Shown here piece after piece: positions 1 through 7,200 of a stretch of 64,000 bases of DNA. The notes under the pieces are model-generated. The model was not told the DNA's origin. It did not search any database and saw nothing but the letters and a program-made list of their open reading frames with translations. The stretch spans positions 1,922,001-1,986,000 of the forward strand of contig NZ_CP081964.1 of assembly GCF_019844075.1 (NCBI RefSeq), written 5' to 3'. Numbering within the stretch: position 1 is the stretch's first letter; each line of letters begins with the position of its first letter. Made by a program: the position numbers and the translations under genes. The DNA is from Curtobacterium sp. TC1. GTDB taxonomy: Bacteria > Actinomycetota > Actinomycetes > Actinomycetales > Microbacteriaceae.

Positions 1-150
1 CGCGCCCGACCCGACCTGGTGCGGCTCGAGGTGCAGACCACGGCCCGGCACACCAAGCTCTGGAACCACGACGCCGACTGGTTCGACGCCCGGATCCTCG
101 CGTGGCTCACCGAGGTGGTCCAGCGGCGCGGGGCGGCCAGCGCGCGGTAG
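1..150 (+). CDS. C-terminal fragment of an alpha/beta-hydrolase-type protein (cut by window start)
   Basis: Frame 1 is open from the first base to TAG at 148-150, giving 49 residues. The pattern VRLEVQTTARHTKLWNHD followed by a tryptophan-containing last helix (ILAWLTEVV) resembles the end of actinobacterial alpha/beta hydrolases, where a catalytic His lies in a G/A-x-H-x-x-x-W-N motif about 30 residues before the C-terminus. Here that would be the His of ARHTKLWN. The rest of the gene lies outside the window, so substrate and exact family cannot be judged. It converges on the minus-strand gene ending at 348, with a perfect palindrome between them. Confidence 0.55.
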   Translation, partial: RARPDLVRLEVQTTARHTKLWNHDADWFDARILAWLTEVVQRRGAASAR

Positions 151-162
151 GCGCAAGAGCAG

Positions 163-208
163 ACGGACGGGAGGCGCGGTGCCAGCTGGCACCGCGCCTC
201 CCGTCCGT
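163..208. terminator. Perfect 46-bp palindrome, probable bidirectional terminator (dispersed repeat copy 1)
   Basis: ACGGACGGGAGGCGCGGTGC and its exact complement meet at a central AGCT, giving a 23-bp stem. It lies 12 nt after the hydrolase stop and before the convergent gene ending at 348. The arms match three other intergenic palindromes in the window (9709-9752, 14563-14613, 38560-38599), so it belongs to a dispersed family. No T-tract follows, as is common in high-GC actinobacteria. The rest of the 151-347 gap shows nothing else I can support. Confidence 0.7.
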
Positions 209-347
209 TACCTGCTCATGTCGTCGCCACTTCGGTGACCCCTGGTCCGCCGAGCGCGCAGAACGGTAAAAAGACATGGGCCGGCACTCGGCACGGTGTG
301 GGAAGAAGGCTGGGAGGACGGCGATGCTTGCGCCGCACGCCCGCACG

Positions 348-1133
348 TCAGGTCCGTGGGAAGAGATCGACTGACCGTGGCGTAGCCCGGTATCGCAGGT
401 GTTCGAAGTCCGGGTGCCAGTCGACCAGGCCTACCACCGCACGGACGGCGATGTCGACGAAGAACGGGGATACGACCATCCGATGGGGGACGGTCTCTGC
501 CTCGACCTCGCTCGCCGGCCGCGACCTCTTGCCGGAGAAATCCGTGACGTGTTCGACGTCGGTGGCAGTGCCCCAGGAGTACGCGGGGAGGAGCCGGTCA
601 GAGTCGGGCGTCGTGGTGCCGACGACCTCCCACATGCCTGGCTGGAACCGCGCCGGCAGGGTCAGTCCGGCGATGACGGGCTGCGTCGCGAGCACCACGA
701 GCGGATCCGCCGGCGGCGGTACTTCTTCGGGACGTTGGAAGACGGCGACGTAGACGGCATCGAAATGTTCCGATATCACGTGCCCGAGCAAAACACCGCC
801 CGCTCCGTCCGGTATGAGGAAGACGTCGCCAGCGGCGGCCGCGAACGGCGGACGGCTGCATGGGGAGAACACACTGGCTGTCCCGGAGGGGGTGCTGGGT
901 CCCCTTGGATCCGGTGCCGCGAGTGGTGTCCGTGGCACCCTGGTGCGCCGGAGCTGGCGTGCGCGCTCGTCGAGGTCCCGACCCGGCCATCCGTGGTCGA
1001 CGACTTCGATTGTGAACAACGTTTCGGGGTCAGCGCGCGTCTCGGTCAGGAGCTGCGCGAACAGTTGTGCGCCGCTGTCGGCCTGGTGAAACTGCTGCGT
1101 CGACCGATCGGGCTTGCTCCGTCTACCGAACAT
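348..1133 (-). CDS. Imm26-like immunity protein
   Basis: Encodes 261 residues from ATG at 1133 (MFGRRSKPDR), overlapping the upstream gene by 11 nt, which suggests translational coupling. A longer upstream frame exists but is composed only of Arg/Ser/Pro/Thr residues typical of out-of-frame translation. The middle of the protein carries GDVFLIP, a glycine turn, LLGHVIS and YVAVF, the pattern of the Imm26 family of immunity proteins found in bacterial polymorphic-toxin loci. The N-terminal 60 residues and a Pro/Ser-rich stretch before the Imm26 part are unassigned. It is the last gene of a minus-strand series downstream of the RHS toxin gene, the usual position of orphan immunity genes. A role in neutralising a toxin from kin or competitors is inferred; the cognate toxin is unknown. 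Confidence 0.6.
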   Translation of the reverse strand: MFGRRSKPDRSTQQFHQADSGAQLFAQLLTETRADPETLFTIEVVDHGWPGRDLDERARQLRRTRVPRTPLAAPDPRGPSTPSGTASVFSPCSRPPFAAAAGDVFLIPDGAGGVLLGHVISEHFDAVYVAVFQRPEEVPPPADPLVVLATQPVIAGLTLPARFQPGMWEVVGTTTPDSDRLLPAYSWGTATDVEHVTDFSGKRSRPASEVEAETVPHRMVVSPFFVDIAVRAVVGLVDWHPDFEHLRYRATPRSVDLFPRT

Positions 1134-1869
1134 CGCGGACTCCGTCTTCGTCGGTGGATGTGAGGATGAGCTGGTCCGGTCGAGGCAGCTCGGCCGGCAT
1201 GTCGGTGGTGAACCACGGGAGCTCGACGAAGTTGATGCGACCCTCGAGCATCCAGACGAGTACCTCGCCCGCGAGGGGGGCCTCGTCGGAGCAGTAGTAC
1301 ACGGCCCATGGGAGAGGACCGTCGGCGTAGTCGGACCGAGGTGCCTCGGCGAGCACGATGTCGAAGATCCGCGGGACCGACTCGTCGACGGTCCGCACCG
1401 CCTCGACCTGGTCGCGCAGCAAGGCGGACCTGGGGTCCGGCGACGCGTCAAAGCACGTCCGCAGGATCGCCGCGATGTGGTGTGCCGTGGTGTCGCCCTC
1501 CCGACTGCCGACCACGTGCGAAGCCACCGCGGGTCCGAGAGCCCGCTCGATCGCGTTCGAGATCTCGATGACTGATCCGTCGATGCACACGGTGACTTCA
1601 GTGCTGTCGAAGAAGTCGATGCGGAGCACTGCCTGCGCCGGATCGGGTCCGGCGGCGACGGGAACGCCGAAGAACTCGCAGTCGATCATCTGGTGGTTCT
1701 CCTGGACGAGCGTCAGCATCTCGTCGTGCGAGAACCACAGCCCGGGTCCCGACGCTGCCATGAGTCGCCGGTCCCACTCGTGCACGTCGACAGTCGAGCT
1801 CGGTTGCATGACCATGTCGAGCTCCGTGACGAGCCAGTACAGGGGCGTGAGGTTCAACGATTCGAACAC
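1123..1869 (-). CDS. Hypothetical protein in the RHS immunity array
   Basis: Encodes 248 residues from GTG at 1869 (MFESLNLTPL). The composition is that of a soluble, acidic folded protein, with no signal peptide or membrane segment. I do not recognise a family. Visible traits are an aromatic N-terminus (LYWLVTELDMV), a central FFDSTEVTVCIDGSVIEI strand-turn-strand and a C-terminus WMLEGRINFVELPWFTTDMP. It overlaps the Imm26-like gene by 11 nt and follows the small gene ending at 1955. Position and size suggest an immunity or immunity-associated protein, but this rests on context only. The ribosome binding site before 1869 is weak, so an internal start such as MVMQPSS is possible. Confidence 0.6.
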   Translation of the reverse strand: MFESLNLTPLYWLVTELDMVMQPSSTVDVHEWDRRLMAASGPGLWFSHDEMLTLVQENHQMIDCEFFGVPVAAGPDPAQAVLRIDFFDSTEVTVCIDGSVIEISNAIERALGPAVASHVVGSREGDTTAHHIAAILRTCFDASPDPRSALLRDQVEAVRTVDESVPRIFDIVLAEAPRSDYADGPLPWAVYYCSDEAPLAGEVLVWMLEGRINFVELPWFTTDMPAELPRPDQLILTSTDEDGVRDVR

Positions 1870-1954
1870 GTCCCGGAAGCCAGGCAGCGGCCCCTCGTGT
1901 GAGGGCCCCTCCGGAAGAACCAGAATCGCTGAGCGGCCTCTCGTCGGCCGGTCA

Positions 1955-2323
1955 TCAGGCGTTGGTGAGCCAGATCGCGGGCCCCTCGCTCGGCATGACG
2001 ATGATCCGCAGCCTTCTCGTGAGGCGTTTCATTGATCCCGCTGACGATCGGGGTCTGACCGAGCGAGACGAGGGTGCGTAGTCACCGAGCGTGTCCGCGA
2101 AGGCGTCGAGTGGACCGATGAACGGTCGGAGAGGGTCTTCCTTCTTCGTGGAGTGCCGTCGGACTGCACCGGTGAAGTCCGAGGGGACAGCGTCGCAGTG
2201 CACCTCAGCGTCGGCCGGGATCGCGGCGATCATCGAGACGACACCGCCGGGTGGTTCGATGGTCGTCCTGCAGGTGACCGCTCGAAGGTGTGCGATCGAG
2301 AGGTCTGGCTGTGTTCTGGTCAT
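1955..2323 (-). CDS. Small hypothetical protein in the RHS immunity array
   Basis: Encodes 122 residues from ATG at 2323. GAGGG lies about 8 nt ahead, and the start is 15 nt after the stop of the DUF6188-like gene, so the two are probably co-transcribed. The first 90 residues (for example IAAIPADAEVHCDAVPSDF and DPLRPFIGPLDAFADTLGDY) look like real protein. The last 35 become basic (SMKRLTRRLRIIVMPSEG), and an alternative frame stays open across the end, so a late frameshift is possible. No family is recognised. Its place between other small unrelated genes downstream of an RHS toxin suggests an orphan immunity gene. Confidence 0.45.
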   Translation of the reverse strand: MTRTQPDLSIAHLRAVTCRTTIEPPGGVVSMIAAIPADAEVHCDAVPSDFTGAVRRHSTKKEDPLRPFIGPLDAFADTLGDYAPSSRSVRPRSSAGSMKRLTRRLRIIVMPSEGPAIWLTNA

Positions 2324-2338
2324 CGTCAGCCCTCAGCG

Positions 2339-2734
2339 TTATTCAGCTCGGTCATCTTCGTCGTCTGGGATCGAGGTGAACAGATCTCCGCCCCCGAGAG
2401 CGATCACCCGCACCGGCGGTCTCTCCGGGCCGGTGTAGTGCCAAGACTCGTACTGCGCGTCAGGATCGGCTCTCAGCACGACTCCGCTGGAGAAGGTCAG
2501 CTCCAGAGAGCTTTCGTCGATCCGGGCCTCGATTACCGTCTGGGTGTGCAGACGCAAGGCTGGAACGAGCGAAGACTTGTCGCCGTCCGGGGCAACTTGG
2601 GAAATGGCTCCGCTCGGCTCACGCACCGTGAATGTGGATTCGAAAGCCGTGCTTGCACCGTTGGAGAAGCGCAACGTGACCATGTGGTCGATTCCGATGA
2701 AATTGACGGTTTCTCCCACAACGGACAGGCGCAT
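2339..2734 (-). CDS. DUF6188-like small protein
   Basis: Encodes 131 residues. The start at ATG 2734 (MRLSVVGETV) is preferred over an upstream ATG because GGAG lies 7 nt before it. The motif order FIGIDHMVTLRFSNG, then an acidic strand LTFSSGVVLRADPD and YESWHYTGP near the end is typical of the DUF6188 group, short beta-rich proteins often found in toxin-immunity neighbourhoods and of unknown biochemical role. It ends in an acidic tail. It sits between a stretch of apparent gene remnants (2735-2970) and the gene ending at 1955. I am fairly sure it is a real gene and less sure of the family name. Confidence 0.6.
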   Translation of the reverse strand: MRLSVVGETVNFIGIDHMVTLRFSNGASTAFESTFTVREPSGAISQVAPDGDKSSLVPALRLHTQTVIEARIDESSLELTFSSGVVLRADPDAQYESWHYTGPERPPVRVIALGGGDLFTSIPDDEDDRAE

Positions 2735-2970
2735 GTCATCTCCGTTTCTTTTGGCCAAACGACGTACTTACCGCTCCGGAAAGCGTACATGGATTCGTCA
2801 AGGTTGCGGAACACCGCCCCAGGAAGTCGTCCAATCTCATCGTCGGGTTGACCGCTGCCTCGTCGAAGACGATTGTCACCGTGGTGCTGTCGACAGAATC
2901 GATGCGCACAACTGGATCCGCCGTCGCGGGTGATACACGGTGTCGTCATCGGCCGCGACCAGACTGGTTC
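2735..2970 (-). pseudogene. Possible degraded immunity-gene remnant
   Basis: No intact gene spans this stretch. Two adjacent minus-strand frames carry protein-like pieces. One reads VRIDSVDSTTVTIVFDEAAV then NPTMRLDDFLG. A shifted frame continues AVFRNLDESMYAFRSGKY then VVWPKETE. Joining them with one frameshift would give a beta-rich protein of DUF6188-like size that lacks a clear start. Base composition is lower in GC than in the neighbouring housekeeping genes. I read it as the remains of a gene and cannot exclude chance coding-like sequence. Confidence 0.3.
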
Positions 2971-3675
2971 TCAACGTTCGCCTGGTTTCCCGATGAAGTT
3001 GGTGACGAACAGCGCACCCATCACCTGGTCCCTTTCCTTTTCGAGTGCGACAGTCACGAGGGAGTCCTCAAGCCACACGAAACACAGGCGAACCTCGGTG
3101 GAACCGAGGAGAGCGAGATTCGTCGTGAATTCTTCCAACCCAATCACTACGACACCTTTCTCCCTGGCCAAGTTGTACTTCGTCAAAAGTGTCCGCGCGA
3201 TGCTCGAGGCGTCCTGTACGCTGAGTCGGAGATCTTTTTCACAGGCTTGAGGCAGAAGCGCCGCGGACGCCTTCAAAGTGGCCGGGGTTGTCAATTCCTT
3301 CAAGAGAGGACGAAGTGCTCCTACGGAGATTGTTTTTTGCGTCGGTGCCCGATCGATGTATGTCGCTGCGAGCGGAACTTGGTGTTCGGCGTCTACGACG
3401 AAGGACGCGATCCGCTCGCCCGCCTCGGCCTGGCAAAACAGGATCGGTCCATTGCCAAGATCACGCACTGGCGCTAGAAGTTCAACTAAGTTCGGAGCTC
3501 GAACCAGGTAATTGTCCCGCACCATTCTCTCGAATTCTGCTGCCTCGAACTGGTCTACAAACAATTCCTGTTCAGGTGGCAGTTCTGTCAACAGGGTCAG
3601 TGCATCTGCTGGAACGTTCAATCCCGAGCGCTCGATCATCCCTTCGAGCACCTCGACAGTCATGACTTCGCTCAA
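2971..3675 (-). CDS. Hypothetical protein in the RHS immunity array
   Basis: Encodes 234 residues from TTG at 3675, or 230 from ATG at 3663 (MTVEVLEG). It is a soluble mixed alpha/beta protein with features such as FERMVRDNYLVRAPNLVELL, GPILFCQAEAGERIASFVVD and VRLCFVWLEDSLVTVALEKE. No family is recognised. The DNA is visibly less GC-rich than the flanking genome, with several AT-rich codons, which suggests lateral acquisition. The start overlaps the last codons of the frameshifted gene upstream (stop at 3672-3674), so the two were probably translated together. Location directly after the toxin's first immunity gene makes an immunity or accessory function plausible but unproven. Confidence 0.6.
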   Translation of the reverse strand: MSEVMTVEVLEGMIERSGLNVPADALTLLTELPPEQELFVDQFEAAEFERMVRDNYLVRAPNLVELLAPVRDLGNGPILFCQAEAGERIASFVVDAEHQVPLAATYIDRAPTQKTISVGALRPLLKELTTPATLKASAALLPQACEKDLRLSVQDASSIARTLLTKYNLAREKGVVVIGLEEFTTNLALLGSTEVRLCFVWLEDSLVTVALEKERDQVMGALFVTNFIGKPGER

Positions 3676-4250
3676 CTCGCGTACCGCTCCACCTTTGCGC
3701 CACGGACGACTCCGCGGATGAGGACTTCGGACTCACCGAACTCGTCAGGCCCGGGAACTACCCTGCTCCGGTACGGCTCGAGATCTGTGCTGAGGATCAC
3801 GCCGCGGCCTCTTGGCGGATTTCGTATCGATCCAACGACTTGGATTGGTCAACTCAAGGATCGATGTTCCCATATCGATCACTTCGTCGAGGAGCGCGGG
3901 CGAGCGCTCATCTCGTGGGCGTGCGCGTCTGCCTCGGTCTTGTAGATCTCGCCCCATGCGATGCTCGGAGGCATGGCATGGACAGGCAGATCGACGTCAG
4001 GGAGACAGATCTGCACGAAGTGCGGGAAGGTGGGGAAGGTCCAGAGGTCTTCGTCTTCGAAGCGACTCCAGAGCAACAGCTCGCCGACGCCCAGCGGGTG
4101 GCCGAGCTCCTGACCGTTCAGCGGCGGATCGCAGCTGACCATCAGCGCATGGTGACCGTTCGGTAGCTCGATCGGTCGTTGCACTTCGCACCGGAAGACA
4201 GACGAGAACCGCTTGCTGTCCATGGACGAGAGAAAGAAGACTTCTTGCAT
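3672..4250 (-). pseudogene. Cognate-position immunity gene broken by two compensating frameshifts
   Basis: ATG at 4250 lies 1 nt after the RHS toxin stop, with GGAG inside the toxin's last codons. This is the place expected for the cognate immunity gene. The first frame (MQEVFFLSSMDSKRFSSVFR onward, with LGVGELLLWSRFEDEDLWTF) ends at a TGA at 3879-3881. From about 3920 the protein-like sequence continues in the -1 frame (SPALLDEVIDMGTSILEL). At about 3800 it returns to the original frame (GVILSTDLEPYRSRVVPGPD) and ends at 3672. The whole span is 579 nt, an exact multiple of three, so a 192-residue protein would result if both indels were repaired. Either the gene is inactivated, or the intact form is the shorter 123-residue product, or the assembly has two 1-nt errors here. 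Confidence 0.5.
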
Positions 4251-4251
4251 G

Positions 4252-7200
4252 TCAGAACTCCGGATTGATGCCGCTGACGCGATCGAGTTGGATGGCGCCA
4301 TTCTCGATGCCGTTCGGGATGATGTACTCGTCAAGTCCGCCTCGGTTGCCGTCCAGGGGAAGCGCTGCCCTCGTCTTCACCACCGCGCTGGGGTCGCGCA
4401 ACGTCCCTTCGAGCAGGAACCGCCCCGAGTTCACGCTGTAATCGGGCCCAGTCTTCCCTGACGGTAGTCCTGCGACGTCGCGGTAGTTGGCAACAGAACC
4501 AGGGTGGGACGGCGACCATGAGGCACCGGTCGCCTGAGCATCTCCGCCGTAGACACGGTAGATCTTCTGACCTTCGAAGGGCGTGGGGAGCTCGTCGCCG
4601 AGCTTGTTCACCGCCGTCGGCAGATGCACCTTCGACATCGTGCCGCCGGTCGCCGCCGACGTCGCCGCACCCTCGGCAGCGTTCCGGAGTAGACCACCCG
4701 GGGTCACCGGCTGGCCGCTCACCGCGTAGTTCGCGACGTTCTCGGCCGCACCTTCTGCTGCGTTCTTGACCAGCTGCTTGCCGATCAGGGCTCCGGCACC
4801 ACCCCCGACGGCGCCGAAGGCCCCGCTGACGGCGACCTGGCCCCAGTTGACCTCGCCGGTGGTGGCCTTCTGGATGATGGTGTCGGCACCGGCGCTGATG
4901 AGCATCGCGCCGACCGGACCGCCGACGCCGGTGGCGACGAGCACACCGCCCGCGACGACCATCGCGCCGCCGGCGACGTACTCCCAGTTGTCCGCGAACC
5001 AGTCGCCGGTGGCCGCAGCCGCTCGGGCGAGCGGACCCTGTTCGGCCGCCGCGTAGGCCTCCAGCTCCGCGTCGGTGACGGGCGCGAGACCGAGCGGGTC
5101 GATGGCGTGCAGCGGATCGTTGCCGGCGAACGAGTAGGGGTTGCCCGCCCAGGCTGCTCCGGCGGGCGCGGCGACCGGGTCGACGGACAGGAAGCCGCGC
5201 GACGACGAGTCGTAGGCGCGGGCACCCATCCACTCCAGGCTGGCGACCTGCAGCGAACCGTCGGCGCCGAGGGCGATCCCGCCGGGCAGGCCAGAGCCGC
5301 CGAGGTCGACGAGCGTCTGCCACGGGTCGGCGTCGTCGGCTGCTCTCGTGGTGCGCCGACCGCTGGTGATCCACCGGTCGTCCGTCCCGGTGAGACCACC
5401 GGGAGCGCGGACGACCGGGGTGTCGCCGACAGCGAGGAGCGTCGGCGCGAACGCGGCGGTGTCCCAGTCGATCGGGACGCCGTCGACATCGGCGAGTTCA
5501 CCGAGGGCGTCGACGTGCAGGTGGGTCGTGGTGCTGCCCGCCGCGGTGGTCTCCGCCACCCCGGTGAGGTGACCCTGCGGGGTCCAGGCGTACGTGGTCG
5601 TCACGCCGTCGGCTCGGAGCGCCTGGATCCGTCGACCTGCGCCGTCGTAGGCGTACTCCACCTCGGGCGCCCCGTCCGGGGCGTCGACCCTGGTCAGCTG
5701 TCCGGCGGCGTCGTACGAGAACCGTCGGGTCCCGGAGTCCGTTCGTTCCTCGACCAGGCGACCCGCTCCGTCGTACACCCAACCGGTGCGATTGCCGTCC
5801 TGGACGGACGCCACCAGCTGCGCGGCATCGTCGTGCTCGTAGGTGGTGCTGCCGCCGGGTCCGTCGACCCGGGTGATGCGCCCGTCGGCGTCGCGCCCGA
5901 TGGTGCTGAGGTGCGTGCCGTCCGAGTCGATGCGCGCGTGCCGGACGACGTGTCCGTTCGCGTACTCCCAGGTCTGCAACTGGTCGCCGGCCCGGGCCTG
6001 CAGCATCCGACCGGCTGCGTCGTGTTCGTACCGGGCCTCGCCGAATGCGGAGTGCTCGACCCGGACGACCCGTCCGGTGGCGTCGTGCTCGTACCGGGTC
6101 GTGGACCCGTCGGGGGACTGCACCGAGGTGCGGAGTCCGTCGGCGTCGTGGGTCCACCGCGTTTCGCGCGCGCCGGTCGAGCGTCGGACGAGCTGGCCCA
6201 GCCGGCTGAACTCGAGGACGTGTGCAGTGGGGGAGCCCGGACGGGTCTCATCGGTGATCGTCACCGTGCGGGCGCGGGCATCGCGGTCGATGCGGCCGAT
6301 CAGACGGTCGCCGGCGTACTGCGCGGATTCCCGACCGGCCGCGTCGTACTCCCACCGCAGCACGGTGCCGTCCGGATCGGTCTGGGTGAGCTGTCGTCCG
6401 GCAGCGTCGTAGGTCGCCGTCGTCGTGCGCCCGAGCTGATCCGTGGACGAGGCCACCTCGTCGAGCTGCGTGTACGTCCGGATGGTCACGCCACCCATCG
6501 GATCGACGGTGCGGACGAGTCGTCCACGCTGGTCGTACTCGTAGCGGGTGGTGCCGCCGAGCCCGTTCACCGCGGCGACGAGCTGTCCGGCGGCGTCGTA
6601 CCGGAAGGTCCGCTGGCCGAAGCGGGTGTCCCGCGCCGAGACCACGCGACCGACCCGGTCGTACCGGTACCGGACGGTGTCGACCCCGGGGACGTCGGCG
6701 TGGACGACTCGACCCTGGCGGTCGTACTCGGTCCGAGCGACCTCGCCGGTCGGCAGGGTGCGCGCGACGACCCGCGAATCGGCGTCGTAGGTCAGCGTGG
6801 TGCGTGCGCCGGCGGGATCGATCGCGGAGACCGGTCGGCCGCACGCGTCGTACTCGTACCGGGTGGTGCGGCCCGCCGGGGTGGTGACGGCGACGACGCG
6901 TCCGGCGAGGTCACGTTCGATGCGGGTGAGCCCACCGTTCGCGTCGACGAGCTCGACCGGGCGGCCGCAAGCGTCGTACGTCGTCAGCTCAGCAGAGGAA
7001 TCCGCGTGCTCGAGCCGGGTCGGACGCCCGAACTCGTCGGTCGTGACGGACACGGCGTCGAAGGCGTCGCGGACCGTGGAGACGCCGTCCGTGCGCGAGT
7101 GCCCCACCTCGGTGCGGACACCGGTCGGGTCGACCGTGGCGTCGAGGGCTCCGACCGCGTCGTACTCGCGTGTCCAGGTGCCACCGGCCGGGTCGACCAC

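Noticed and set aside
3745..3957. A separate 70-codon gene within the broken immunity gene
   Set aside because: Its central part fits as the -1 frame segment of the immunity gene, and both ends of the frame are not protein-like.
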